DNA from: Nitrospira sp. UBA5698
GTDB taxonomy: Bacteria > Nitrospirota > Nitrospiria > Nitrospirales > Nitrospiraceae
Length of the DNA stretch: 64,000 nt
Direction of reading: 5' to 3'
Assembly (NCBI GenBank): GCA_002420115.1
Contig: DIHK01000007.1
Span: 108,601-172,600, forward strand
Shown here: one piece after another, positions 46,769 through 55,335 of the stretch
Layout: every line of letters begins with the position of its first letter
Position numbering within the stretch: the stretch's first letter is position 1
The notes under the pieces: generated by a model
What the model was told of the DNA's origin: nothing
Seen by the model: the letters and a program-made list of their open reading frames with translations, nothing else
Database searches by the model: none
Translations under genes and position numbers: made by a program

Positions 46769-47431
46769 TTATGCGCTGCTTCCCCGTGCAAATCGTTCCA
46801 GCCGTATCCACATCACTTCCTCGCCGATGGCATATCCGATCATCAGCGGGAGTGACAGCCAGCCCAAGGTCTCCTCCGACCAATTGGAGGTGTAGGCGAT
46901 GACTGCACAAAGGATGGCCAAGAAGAGCGATGAGATCTGGAGCAGACGCAGATGCTTGCCATAGAACACCATGATGTGCGCGTTTTCAGTTGGATTCAGT
47001 TTGGCATTCACCTCAGCGTTGATGTACCCCAGAAAACCGATGACGCAGAGGGCTGCTATACTCCAATACCACCCACGAGCACCATGGGCGACAAAATAGG
47101 CGGCAAAACACTGGGCTGCACCAAGTGCAAAGGGCATCATGCCGTCTGCGAGTTTCGGGACATACAACAGTATGACGAATCCGCGAATAAATCCGTTCCA
47201 GACCAGGACGAGGATGATCAAGGTGTTTGCCGCCAACAGCCACTGGGAGGGGGTAAAGTGCTTCCCTTCCTCAAAGCACACCAGAACTAAGAATCCAAAG
47301 CAGGTGGCCTGAATCACGCTGATCACGGTGTAAAACGTCACGTGATGGGTATCGAGGAGGGCGGCGAGCAGTCTCACCCGAGAGTGTTCTCGACTCTCCG
47401 GCGTCGTAGGAATCTCAGCGTGATAGTCCAT
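46769..47431 (-). CDS. Uncharacterised multi-pass membrane protein
   Basis: The 220-residue protein has about six hydrophobic helices (roughly 32-52, 64-88, 98-115, 122-140, 165-183 and 190-206). No known motif was recognised. It sits directly upstream of the methyltransferase gene in a probable two-gene unit. A TATTAT box lies 18 bases before the start on the minus strand. Confidence 0.75.
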   Translation of the reverse strand: MDYHAEIPTTPESREHSRVRLLAALLDTHHVTFYTVISVIQATCFGFLVLVCFEEGKHFTPSQWLLAANTLIILVLVWNGFIRGFVILLYVPKLADGMMPFALGAAQCFAAYFVAHGARGWYWSIAALCVIGFLGYINAEVNAKLNPTENAHIMVFYGKHLRLLQISSLFLAILCAVIAYTSNWSEETLGWLSLPLMIGYAIGEEVMWIRLERFARGSSA

Positions 47432-47753
47432 GCCGTGTCGCGTGGAGGAATAATATTGACGGCACCATCATCGGCCACAGGGCAGCGCCACTGGCCCTGC
47501 TCACAGCAGTGACGGCGATTTCGTTCAAGAAAATGACGGTACTATCCTTATGGCGGATGCTTCTGTCAAGCGGCACTCAATCTTTGGGTGGCTTCGTGTT
47601 TGGCAGGGTGTGTTGATCTCAACTGGTAGGAAGAGAGCGGGCGGTGAAGGCTTGTATCGGGGGTGTTGGCCCCGGACTGATCGCGCCGGTAGGTGCACGA
47701 TTCTACCGATAGGAGCATCTGAGGGAACCGTGCAGTTGTGGTTCCTTCAGGAG
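47432..47753. other. 322-bp intergenic region
   Basis: The spacer between the membrane-protein gene (which starts at 47431 and is transcribed leftwards) and the 3' end of the OmpA-family gene. It holds a short inverted repeat, GGAACC-N10-GGTTCC, near 47719-47742, which may mark the end of the OmpA-family transcript although it has no T tract. No convincing gene was seen. Confidence 0.4.
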
Positions 47754-49886
47754 TTATGGCCGACGGGGCGAACTCAGTGAAATGGACTGGGGTGGCTTCT
47801 TGCCCGGTTGTAGTTTTCCCTGAGGTGAATGTGTTGCCAAGGAGGTACTCACCACGATTTCGATTCGTCGGTTCCTGTTTCGGCTTTCGTCGTTGTCCAG
47901 TGACTTCGCTGCCGTATACACGACAGCCTTCACGCGATCGGCATCAACCCCACTATTGATCAGAGCTTGACTGGCCTGCTCGACGCGGGCGCGTGAGAGC
48001 TCAAGGTTGTCTCGAAACAGCTTTCGTGCATCGTTGCGGATCGGTTTGGTGTCGGTATGGGCGGTCACTTCGATGTGCCGATAGCGAAATTTCTGGAGGA
48101 CCGCTCCGATCTGTCCGATCAATGAGTTGCCGCCCGGTGTGACGGTGGCTTCCCCCGGCGGGAATAATTCACTGCTGACCAACGCGAGCGTCAGGGCGGT
48201 CCGCTCCTGTCGCAGGGCCACTGTGCCTCGCTTCAACTCCTCTCCCAGTGAGCCGGAAAGCGCTTCGCCGATCTTGGTCAGATCGAGGCTTCCGGCGTCA
48301 GTCCCATCTCCAGCAGACGTGCCGGGAATGGGGAGGTCGGTCACCGACAGATTGGCATCGGGGGGAAGCTCGCCGGCCATATTCGTAGCGGCTGGACTCA
48401 CTTCCAGAGAGGGGAGGCCTTCATCTGGTTTCGGCAAGCTCCGTTCGAGATCTTCCAGTAACCGTTTCGTGCGTGCAATCTCGGCATCCCGGTCCATCAA
48501 CATCGGACCAAGATCCGCATACTTTTGCGTGACTTGTTTCAGATTGTCCCTGATCTGCACCAACTCTTGTTCTTTACCCAGCATCTGCTGTTCGAGTTCG
48601 GTCAGACGGCGTTTGATCTGTGCGGGGTCCTGTTCCTTCCCAGCCGTCTGTTGTTCGAGCTCCGCGATGCGGCGTTTGGTTTGGGCCAGTTCTTGCTCCT
48701 TTGCAGCGGTCTGCTGCTCCAATTCCGTCGCCCGACGTTTGGCTTGCGCGGACTCATACTCTTTCCCGGCAAGCAGTTGTTCGAGGTCGGCGACCCGTTT
48801 TTTGGCTTGCGTTGGGTCCGGCGTTTTCCCTGCCGTCTGCTGTTCCGCTTCAGCAGCTCTGCGCTTGGCCTGGGCTGATTCCTGTTCTTTCGCCGCTATC
48901 TGCTGCTCGAGGTCGGCAATACGCCGTTTGGCCTGCACCAGCTCCTGTTCTTTTCCGGCGGCCTGTTGTTCCGCTTCGGTGGTCCGGCGTTTCGCCTGGG
49001 TCAGGTCCTGCTCTTTGCCGACCAGTTGTTGCTCAAACTCGGTCGCCCGGCGCTTGGCCTGCGTGGATTCGTAGTCTTTCCCAACGCTCTGTTGTTCGAT
49101 CTCAGCGACCCGTCGTTTAAGCTGAGCGAGGTCCTGCTCCTTTCCGGCCATCTGCTGTTCGGCTTCGATCACCCGGCGCTTCGTTTGGGTCAGGTCCTGC
49201 TCTTTCTTCGTCAGCTGTTGCTCAAGATCGGTGACCCGGCGTTTGGCCTGCGCCAATTCCTGCCCCTTCCCCGTAGCTGCCATCTGCTGTTCGACTTCGG
49301 CGAGCCGACGCTTGGCTTGGGCGAGGTCTTCAGTTTGTGCCGCAAGGTCTTCTCGAAACTTTTTTGAGTTTTCGTGAACGGTGGCTCGCAGGGCGGAGAG
49401 TTCAGTCTCCTTGGCATGGAGCTGGATGACCAGTTCGCCGATCCGTCGTTTGGCGTTCTCCAGATTGCCTTCAGCAAGTTGTCGCTCCAACTCATCGATG
49501 CGTTGCTTCGCCTGTTGGAGACTATTCTGCGCGATGCTCAGTTCATGCGACAGCTCTTTATCCGAAGGTCCTCGTGGCGTGGCATCCTGTTCCCTCCTCG
49601 GCAGTTGAGCGACGAGCTGCAGCCGCGGATCAGCTGAAGGCTTGTGGGCTGCTCCAACTACGGCAGCCTGGACGAGAGCGGTCTGTTCGTTTGCGTCGAG
49701 AGCAATGCCGGCTGTGGAGGTTGAGAACGAAATGACAGGAGGAATCAGAATTTTGTCTCCGCCATCAGGGCGCGACTCAGATAAAGCGTGTCTCACACTT
49801 GTTGGAGCGGCGGCCACAGCAAGCAGAGGATTCCCAGAAAACAGGACAACAAATCCCAGCATGAAAATGAAGAATATCCTGATCAT
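47754..49886 (-). CDS. OmpA-family protein with long 21-residue-repeat coiled coil
   Basis: The 710-residue protein has a signal peptide (about 1-25), an N-terminal linker, a coiled coil spanning about residues 110-450 and a C-terminal OmpA peptidoglycan-binding domain (about 580-690; EVTAHTDTKP, LSRARVEQASQALINSGV, NRRIEIVVS). The coiled coil contains 12 units of the type AKRRVxDLEQQxAGKEQDLxQ, most exactly 21 residues (three heptads) long. It could span the periplasm or project from the wall, anchored at the C-terminus. ATG 49886 has a GGGGGTGAG site. The repeats raise shadow frames on the other strand. Confidence 0.88.
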   Translation of the reverse strand: MIRIFFIFMLGFVVLFSGNPLLAVAAAPTSVRHALSESRPDGGDKILIPPVISFSTSTAGIALDANEQTALVQAAVVGAAHKPSADPRLQLVAQLPRREQDATPRGPSDKELSHELSIAQNSLQQAKQRIDELERQLAEGNLENAKRRIGELVIQLHAKETELSALRATVHENSKKFREDLAAQTEDLAQAKRRLAEVEQQMAATGKGQELAQAKRRVTDLEQQLTKKEQDLTQTKRRVIEAEQQMAGKEQDLAQLKRRVAEIEQQSVGKDYESTQAKRRATEFEQQLVGKEQDLTQAKRRTTEAEQQAAGKEQELVQAKRRIADLEQQIAAKEQESAQAKRRAAEAEQQTAGKTPDPTQAKKRVADLEQLLAGKEYESAQAKRRATELEQQTAAKEQELAQTKRRIAELEQQTAGKEQDPAQIKRRLTELEQQMLGKEQELVQIRDNLKQVTQKYADLGPMLMDRDAEIARTKRLLEDLERSLPKPDEGLPSLEVSPAATNMAGELPPDANLSVTDLPIPGTSAGDGTDAGSLDLTKIGEALSGSLGEELKRGTVALRQERTALTLALVSSELFPPGEATVTPGGNSLIGQIGAVLQKFRYRHIEVTAHTDTKPIRNDARKLFRDNLELSRARVEQASQALINSGVDADRVKAVVYTAAKSLDNDESRNRNRRIEIVVSTSLATHSPQGKLQPGKKPPQSISLSSPRRP
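48545..49310 (-). repeat. 63-bp tandem repeats encoding a 21-residue coiled-coil unit
   Basis: About 12 copies, in register with three heptads, each with a KRR block, an EQQ block and a KEQD/E block. Copies differ mostly by single substitutions and by occasional variants (KDYES, KTPDP), suggesting expansion by slippage or unequal exchange followed by divergence. Confidence 0.8.
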
Positions 49887-50246
49887 GTCTCACCCCCAAC
49901 GGTGCGGTGATTGCAAAATGCGGCCAGAGGAACGTGTCATACCCAGGATGTGTCTCGCAAGAGACCAGAGGGCATCACAAATGGTCGTACGTGACACGAA
50001 TGGGAACGCAGTGTCAGATGTACGCGCTGCGTGCATGCACAAGAGAAAGACTCGAACCGATCCTATCGTCTTCGTGATTTGCTTTGCAACCCAGGATATT
50101 CCAGATCGTGGCTTCAGGGTGACCCTCCGCCAATGGCCTCAAATTATGCCTGAGCAGCAGGGCATTGTTCGTGCACTGTGATGGGCTGGGGCAGGGTCTG
50201 TCAATTGAGAGCGTATGTGAGGGGCCAGCTTCGTGAGGCAACCCTG
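49887..50246. other. 360-bp intergenic region
   Basis: The spacer between two minus-strand genes, carrying the promoter area of the OmpA-family gene. Frames that cross it on either strand lack starts, ribosome-binding sites and protein-like composition. No gene was seen. Confidence 0.4.
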
Positions 50247-50573
50247 TCAATCGATAGGGTACAGATTGTCTCGCGTCGTGAACCGTTTTTGGCGCTCAAC
50301 GACCGTTCCGGCGCACTGATAGGCTTCCTGATTCAGAAATGGAAACATCAGGAGGAATATATTGGAATTTAGTGTGACATCGTCTGGGTTCAGACGAACG
50401 CGTTGCTCACGTGCCGCCAGCTTCAGATTCAGCATGCACCCTTCTTTCGTGTATCCATTCGCGGTGATTTTGCCAAGCTGCCCAGCCCCTCCAGACACCT
50501 GATCTGTCTGTGATGCACAGGAGGATAGAAACAGTGAAGCGAGGATGCCCAATACTCTGACCGCTGCACTCAT
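50247..50573 (-). CDS. Small lipoprotein, unknown function
   Basis: The 108-residue protein has a signal peptide with lipobox LSSC (Cys near residue 19), then a polar N-terminal segment and a C-terminal domain with two cysteines (GCMLNLKLAAREQRVRLN and AYQCAGTVVERQ) that could pair. It is probably anchored in the outer or inner membrane. ATG 50573 has a weak GAGG. I do not recognise the family. Confidence 0.7.
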   Translation of the reverse strand: MSAAVRVLGILASLFLSSCASQTDQVSGGAGQLGKITANGYTKEGCMLNLKLAAREQRVRLNPDDVTLNSNIFLLMFPFLNQEAYQCAGTVVERQKRFTTRDNLYPID

Positions 50574-51208
50574 CTCGAGACCTCAACAGAGTTTCACAGT
50601 TCACAGAAACCCATTGCCCGAGTGCGCCACGAGGGATGGCGGCTCGGGGCTTGGTTTGGAAGGGACTCTCCTGAGAGGGGTGAATCGCACACCGTGAGAG
50701 ATCCCATATGATTGTCAGAGAAAGGTCGGGAGAGAGTCAAGCGAAGAAAGACCGTTGCCTGGCGCAGTGAAGGATGTGGCCCTTAATCCGGTACTTTCTC
50801 GGATACCCTGGAGGTCTCACAACATAGTCCCCACGTTCTGTGGATAAGGCTGTGGATACCCTATGACTTTTTGGGAAAGATCACACCTGCGGTATGGCGA
50901 TTCATCACCTTGCCTATTTATTGAGCATCCGCACGAGATGAGGGATGCTACAACTAATTGTGGTTTCGGTGATCTTTGCGATGATTTTCGCGTATTCCTA
51001 GATGTGGGTGTTAAATCATGCCGGCTGCTCTTTGGCAAGGCGAGCGAATGCAACCATTCTTGAGGCTATCCACAGGATTGCTGGATTTTTTTGGGTTTTT
51101 GGTCTCTTGTGCCTACCCAGTGCCAACTTCCGATCTGTCAAGAGCCTGTCGAAAGACAGACGGCCTTCCATTCGATGGAACCGATAGGGCTAGACGGCTC
51201 AATCGATC
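50574..51208. other. 635-bp region without a supported gene
   Basis: It contains a plus-strand 66-codon frame (50863-51063) and a minus-strand frame (50817-51053), neither of which has a ribosome-binding site or recognisable protein. Its first part is likely the promoter region of the lipoprotein gene. A T-rich stretch (TTTTTTTGGGTTTTTGG, near 51085) stands out. Confidence 0.4.
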
Positions 51209-51385
51209 CTACTTTTTTCGGTACACATTGAGCCCGATTTTCTCTTGCCGATCCGGGATGGTGACGTTGCCTTCCGTTGACGCGACAATGATTGTTTTGC
51301 CCGTTGACGATGGGCCGAACTCTTTCGAAAGATCCACTTTGATGGTTAAGACGGTCCCTTCAACGCTCATTTCGACATTCTTCAT
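51209..51385 (-). CDS. Small conserved-looking protein, 58 residues
   Basis: ATG 51385 has a strong AAGGAGCAG site seven bases upstream. The product starts MKNVEMSVEGTVLTIKVDLS, with clear alternating beta-strand pattern, and continues GKTIIVASTEGNVTIP to a basic end. Codon usage and the ribosome-binding site argue that it is real. No signal peptide is present. I do not recognise a named family. Confidence 0.72.
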   Translation of the reverse strand: MKNVEMSVEGTVLTIKVDLSKEFGPSSTGKTIIVASTEGNVTIPDRQEKIGLNVYRKK

Positions 51386-51425
51386 GATCTGCTCCTTTCA
51401 TGGCTCGGTGTGAGGGTTGGTTTCT

Positions 51426-51615
51426 CTCGGAGCCTGTCCGACATTGACCTTTCTACTGCGGCGAACGATCTGTGACCATCTGCGTCGTTCTCGGCCCAGA
51501 ACAATCCTCAACGTATCCCAGCGAATACGCCTCCGGTTCTTCCGGGCCTGTGGCCTCGCATCCGGCCGCACATCCTTCGCCTCGTCACGAATGGCAATGT
51601 CGGACAGGCTCCTAG
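51426..51615. repeat. 190-bp dispersed repeat with 21-bp inverted ends (MITE-like)
   Basis: The left end CTCGGAGCCTGTCCGACATTG (51426-51446) matches the complement of the right end (51595-51615) at 20 of 21 positions. The interior is GC-rich, has no transposase gene and shows no long conserved frame. It lies between minus-strand genes 51209-51385 and 51719-52180. No target-site duplication is obvious. Confidence 0.78.
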
Positions 51616-51676
51616 GCTGAGGAAATCGATGGCAGCGGGTTTCGTCTGCGTGTTCCCGCTGTTTCTTGACGGAACA

Positions 51677-51697
51677 GGGGGAGTTTCCCCTGTGTGA
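51677..51697. terminator. Hairpin, possible terminator
   Basis: ACAGGGG pairs with CCCCTGT across a short loop. An adjacent hairpin CAGCGGG/CCCGCTG (about 51631-51657) is followed by TTTCTT on the plus strand. Both lie beyond the end of the secreted-protein gene. Confidence 0.35.
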
Positions 51698-51718
51698 TTG
51701 GTCTCCAGAATCATCTCG

Positions 51719-52180
51719 TCAGCGGGCGAGGGTCGTGCCGGCGAGCTTTTTGGCGATGCCGGGTAAATGGCCTTGGGCTTCTGCACCTTGAAAGCTGAAC
51801 GTCAGGACGAAGCCAGAACATTGGGTATAGCCGGTTCCCCCGGGGCCTTTACCGTTTCGAAAATCACCAACGACCATGTCCCCTCCCGTGCAAACCGGAA
51901 AGGCGGTTCGTTTGAAGGCTGGATTCTGCAGGTAGGGCTCCATCACTTCCTTGATCCCAGCCGTGGTTTCACTTTGTAGCTCAAGGTGCACATAGATCGA
52001 CAGCGCTTGGCCGTTGGGCCATTGCCAGGCACACCCTTCACCGGTCCCCATTCTGGACTGGACCGCAGCCAACTTTGGGGATGAGAGCAGGCTACAGACT
52101 TGAGCTGCCATAGGACTTTCAGCATGCCCTGGGGATGCAATCAGCAGTCCGCATAGGATGATGAACGGTCGCAGTCTCAT
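51719..52180 (-). CDS. Secreted small protein, unknown function
   Basis: The 153-residue protein starts at ATG 52180 with a clear signal peptide (MRLRPFIILCGLLIASPGHA). The mature part has four cysteines (AQVCSLL, GCAWQW, FPVCTGG, TQCSG) that could form two disulfides. It resembles DUF3558-like secreted proteins only loosely. The upstream frame extension to 52264 has no ribosome-binding site and is not used. Confidence 0.7.
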   Translation of the reverse strand: MRLRPFIILCGLLIASPGHAESPMAAQVCSLLSSPKLAAVQSRMGTGEGCAWQWPNGQALSIYVHLELQSETTAGIKEVMEPYLQNPAFKRTAFPVCTGGDMVVGDFRNGKGPGGTGYTQCSGFVLTFSFQGAEAQGHLPGIAKKLAGTTLAR

Positions 52181-52414
52181 ATTGCCTATCCCTATGAAAA
52201 TGAGGTCAACGGTTTTCACTATCAGTGACATAGGACGAACCATTGGATGGAATTGTAGTCCCACGATGCCGTCCGATCAATGGCTGTCTACGGGTGGCTC
52301 CACAAACGGGGTGAACTCTCAGCTTCTTCGATCCGCAGCAGGGATGTTGTTGGGAATGGCTCAAGATCTCCATGGTTCCCCCTCGTGAGGCGGACCACAC
52401 AGGATTGTGCGGTG

Positions 52415-53068
52415 TTACTGCCTTGGCTTGGGGAGTGGAGCGAGCTGTGTGCTTGCGATCAGGTTGACGGTGATGGTCCGGGGTTCGTCACTGTGTTGCT
52501 CTTTCATACCGACGATGACCTCGCGTGGCTGCGATCCCCATTGTTCAAAGGTCAGATGGATGGAAGCACGATGCTCGGTCCGGGGTACGACCAATCTCTC
52601 GCCGGATTGAACATCATAGCCCCGGACGCGGTGATATCCGTTTGCCGGCAGGTAATCGTAGACAAGTAGATGACTGTCGGGTGCCCAATGAAAAGTCAGG
52701 ACTTCTCCCTCCGTGAGGACATCGATTTCTCTTGTCGCCATCGTGGCAAGGTCTAAGAGGCCCACGAGCGTGTGGTGGTCCACCGTCGAAAATGCTGCAA
52801 GTCGCCCATCTGGTGATACCTGCACAAGGCCGAATCGCTTTGCACGGAAATACAGGCCGGGCGCAATCGCGGATTCAGTCGGTAGGTGTTTCAGCGTGAA
52901 CCGATCGGGGATTGCTGGATCACCGGAGGTGATCTCAAGGGCTTGCTGATCAGGGGACAGCGTCACGGATGAGGGATTGACCGGAGGAACCGAGCTGCAG
53001 GTTGACAACAAGCAGCCGGTGAATACGAGGATGACGGCAGAAGACCACCTCCCGCGACAATGGACCAT
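52415..53068 (-). CDS. Lipoprotein with beta-propeller-like segment
   Basis: The 217-residue protein has a signal peptide with lipobox LLSTC after a basic start (MVHCRGRWSS), so it is anchored in a membrane. The mature part has WD40/TolB-like strands such as GLVQVSPDGRLAAFSTVDH and LTFHWAPDSHLLVYDY. The start at 53068 lies 16 bases after the amidase stop, so the two form an operon. A longer frame to 53236 overlaps the amidase and is not used. Function is unknown. Confidence 0.7.
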   Translation of the reverse strand: MVHCRGRWSSAVILVFTGCLLSTCSSVPPVNPSSVTLSPDQQALEITSGDPAIPDRFTLKHLPTESAIAPGLYFRAKRFGLVQVSPDGRLAAFSTVDHHTLVGLLDLATMATREIDVLTEGEVLTFHWAPDSHLLVYDYLPANGYHRVRGYDVQSGERLVVPRTEHRASIHLTFEQWGSQPREVIVGMKEQHSDEPRTITVNLIASTQLAPLPKPRQ

Positions 53069-53084
53069 CGGACGGGCGCGTTGC

Positions 53085-53825
53085 TCAGAGGCCAGGGATA
53101 GGTTGCGCTGTGGCACCTGCCCAGAAGTAGTTCCCGTCGGCGTCTTTGTACCAATGGGCATTGCCGTTGACGGTGAGTCCATTACTTGTCCAGCCTTGAT
53201 ACGGCAGTTTCCTTCCGCCCTTGACTGTGCGGACAAGGGGAGCTGCGGAGGTCGGAGCTTTTTCGCGGATGTTGAGGTCGACGCGAGTCTGTACGATACC
53301 CGGTTTTCTCACAAAATTAAATGTGGCCGGACTCTGGTGGATGTCATTGGCCATGTCGAGGAGCTTGTCGAGATCCACCTCCAGACCAGGACACGTTTTG
53401 TCGGCACGGATCTCACGGTGGCCGATGATATGATCGCGATCGCAAGGGATCGCCCATCGTCGGCAAATGGTTTCAATCAAGCCGGCGCTGGCCCTGTACA
53501 GCGCATCTGACCAGGGCGTATTCTCTGTTCCCTCGTGCTCGATTCCAATGGTATACCAATTGGGGTTGACCTCGGCTTTCAATAGTCGCCACGTAGGAGA
53601 AATGAGGCGGCCTGCGTGCCACGCTCGATCGCTTTCCCCCACATATTGATGGATCTCGCCGGTTTTCCCGATTCCATAGTGGGCGGACACACCTGATTCC
53701 TCATTCGAGAACCAGGCGTCAGTCCCCTTGAGTGTGCCCTCCATAATATGGATGACGATGGCTTCCGGCCTGTACCCTTCTCGTCCTTTGTCTTTGTTGG
53801 GGCTTCCGATCCACTGAATAGCCAT
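53085..53825 (-). CDS. N-acetylmuramoyl-L-alanine amidase with SH3b-like domain
   Basis: The 246-residue protein has an Amidase_2 domain (about 18-160) with zinc ligands in IVIHIMEG, GHREIR and the Cys of KTCPG, and the catalytic IGIEHEG. A C-terminal SH3b-like cell-wall-binding domain (about 175-240; VDLNIREKAP, GLTVNGNAHWYKD) follows. No signal peptide is apparent. It resembles phage endolysin-type or AmpD/AmiD-type amidases that cut peptide from muramic acid. ATG 53825 has an AAGGAGG site. Confidence 0.9.
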   Translation of the reverse strand: MAIQWIGSPNKDKGREGYRPEAIVIHIMEGTLKGTDAWFSNEESGVSAHYGIGKTGEIHQYVGESDRAWHAGRLISPTWRLLKAEVNPNWYTIGIEHEGTENTPWSDALYRASAGLIETICRRWAIPCDRDHIIGHREIRADKTCPGLEVDLDKLLDMANDIHQSPATFNFVRKPGIVQTRVDLNIREKAPTSAAPLVRTVKGGRKLPYQGWTSNGLTVNGNAHWYKDADGNYFWAGATAQPIPGL

Positions 53826-53941
53826 GTGCTGCCTCCTTACGGGGTTTCTCGTTCGATAGACTTTTGGCCAGAGAGATGCCTGGTCTTATTCTGAGCTCAG
53901 CTGGGAGTCGTGGACCATGAAGTCGCGAGATGAATGGTTGT

Positions 53942-54250
53942 TCATGCTTTGTAACGGTACGCTGTCTTCATGGGAAGTCTCCTGATTCCCTGGACCTTTT
54001 CTTCAAGCTCGGCGGTGAGGGGCTGGTCGTGGCATCGCCGGAGAAGCGCCGTGAACAAATCATCGAGTGCCATCAAGGCCTCTCCCACGATATGACGAGC
54101 TTCTCGCTCTGAATATTGTAAATGAATCAGTCTCCGCCGCTGCCATCCCCGGAGCAGAAAGGTCCGCCCAAGTTGGGCATAGGGTCGTTCACAGCCCATC
54201 ACGAATTCCCTACCCTGGTCATCTTCGAGAATAAACCCTTTCACATTCAT
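53942..54250 (-). CDS. Hypothetical protein, 102 residues
   Basis: The soluble protein starts at ATG 54250 with a TAGGAGT site. It opens MNVKGFILEDDQGREFVMG, then has a basic central part (RGWQRRRLIHLQ) and a helical C-terminus (GEALMALDDLFTALLRRC). I do not recognise the family. It belongs to a run of small minus-strand genes. Confidence 0.62.
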   Translation of the reverse strand: MNVKGFILEDDQGREFVMGCERPYAQLGRTFLLRGWQRRRLIHLQYSEREARHIVGEALMALDDLFTALLRRCHDQPLTAELEEKVQGIRRLPMKTAYRYKA

Positions 54251-54371
54251 CTTGGCACTCCTACTCTCTCAACAGTGTTCACTTCTTCAGTGTCCGGAGA
54301 CCCGGCCGATTCCCAACATGGTTCAGCCCGTACGTTGAATGCCTTCATGGCGAGATGCTTTCCTCGACCCG

Positions 54372-54614
54372 TCATGAGAGTACCGCCGGAAGGCCCGGAC
54401 GCCGAAAGGCGCCGATGACAATGGATACGTTGTCCACCTCGGACCAAGACAGTCTTGCGATCTCCGGTTCGGCGCCGAACGATTGAAGCAGCAGGAGGAT
54501 ACCGAGAAACACGGCGATGATTGCGGGCCAGATCATCGAGAGTGCGCCAAGGACGAACGCGAGGGTGATGGCTGCTGATACCTGCTGGGCGAACTGGCTT
54601 TTAAGCGTGAACAT
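54372..54614 (-). CDS. Small membrane protein, 80 residues
   Basis: ATG 54614 follows a strong GGAGGAG site. The product has one or two transmembrane helices (about 13-45: ITLAFVLGALSMIWPAIIAVFLGI) and a soluble C-terminal tail. Function is unknown. Confidence 0.7.
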   Translation of the reverse strand: MFTLKSQFAQQVSAAITLAFVLGALSMIWPAIIAVFLGILLLLQSFGAEPEIARLSWSEVDNVSIVIGAFRRPGLPAVLS

Positions 54615-54957
54615 GGGGGTCTCCTCCGTATGCGCGCTCGGTATCCCTCGATCTGGTGATGCCGCATTTGTCATGATGAGGCCCTGCGACAGACCGGCGA
54701 TCGTTCACTCGATATTTCTGAAAGAGGTCATCCTGCTACGGCTCATCGCACCGGCGTATCACCATGACGCCATGAACGGGATGCAACGTTGAGTCTGCGA
54801 CACGCATGAACCATGCCTCGTTGCATGCTTGAGGTATATCAATATTTCAAAGAGTTATCAGCGGGCATGTCTACGTAATAGAGCTTGCATGCGTATCGTA
54901 TTCGATCCAGTGAATCCAAAAAGATTCATGGGGTTGAAGGTGGGTAAGAGGCTGTCT
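54615..54957. other. 343-bp region without a supported gene
   Basis: The spacer holds the upstream region of the small membrane-protein gene and the 3' flank of the DUF2442 gene. Short frames were examined and none had a convincing start or composition. Confidence 0.4.
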
Positions 54958-55266
54958 CTAGACAGTGACGGATCTTGTCTTGGTTTGTCGTCTGGATCGG
55001 CTGGGTGGGTGCGGTTTCGCACCTGTGAGCGGGAAGCATCGTACCTGTTTGACGGGGATCTCAATATGCAGATCCGGCCAATACAGAATGTCAGAATGGA
55101 GTTGTGCCACATGCTTGAGGTGCAGTGGAGGGACGTTTTGAAATTGAGGAAAGTCGACAAACGATACAAAGAGCTCACTGTTGCTGGTCAACAGCCAGAG
55201 TCCATGCCGGGAGATCAGGGTCACATTCACTTTCGAAAAGACTTTGTTTTGGCTGAGGGGTTTCAT
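54958..55266 (-). CDS. DUF2442 domain protein (antitoxin-like)
   Basis: The 102-residue protein contains the small DUF2442 fold: VNVTLISRHGLWLLTSNSEL, then FVDFPQFQNVP and LHSDILYWPDLHIEI. DUF2442 proteins are often the second gene of toxin-antitoxin-like pairs with DUF4160, but no such partner lies on either side. The last 30 residues are basic and not part of the domain. A larger frame on the other strand overlaps it and is judged spurious. The start at 55266 lacks a strong Shine-Dalgarno. Confidence 0.72.
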   Translation of the reverse strand: MKPLSQNKVFSKVNVTLISRHGLWLLTSNSELFVSFVDFPQFQNVPPLHLKHVAQLHSDILYWPDLHIEIPVKQVRCFPLTGAKPHPPSRSRRQTKTRSVTV

Positions 55267-55335
55267 CGGACTGCACCTGGACAAACAGGCATGTTCATTC
55301 TCGGTCGAGCTCGCGCTTGAGTCATGGGATGCCCG

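Noticed and set aside
47550..47780. Plus-strand 76-codon frame
   Set aside because: No ribosome-binding site, no recognisable protein, and it overlaps the end of the OmpA-family gene.
48127..49074. Plus-strand 315-codon frame rich in Ser, Cys and Arg
   Set aside because: It is antisense to the coiled-coil repeats of the OmpA-family gene; its composition follows from the repeat and it has no ribosome-binding site.
50863..51063. Plus-strand 66-codon frame starting MTFWERSHLRYG
   Set aside because: No convincing ribosome-binding site or protein-like pattern; kept only as part of an empty region.
54829..55320. Plus-strand 163-codon frame
   Set aside because: It is antisense to the DUF2442 gene, whose domain match and start are better supported.
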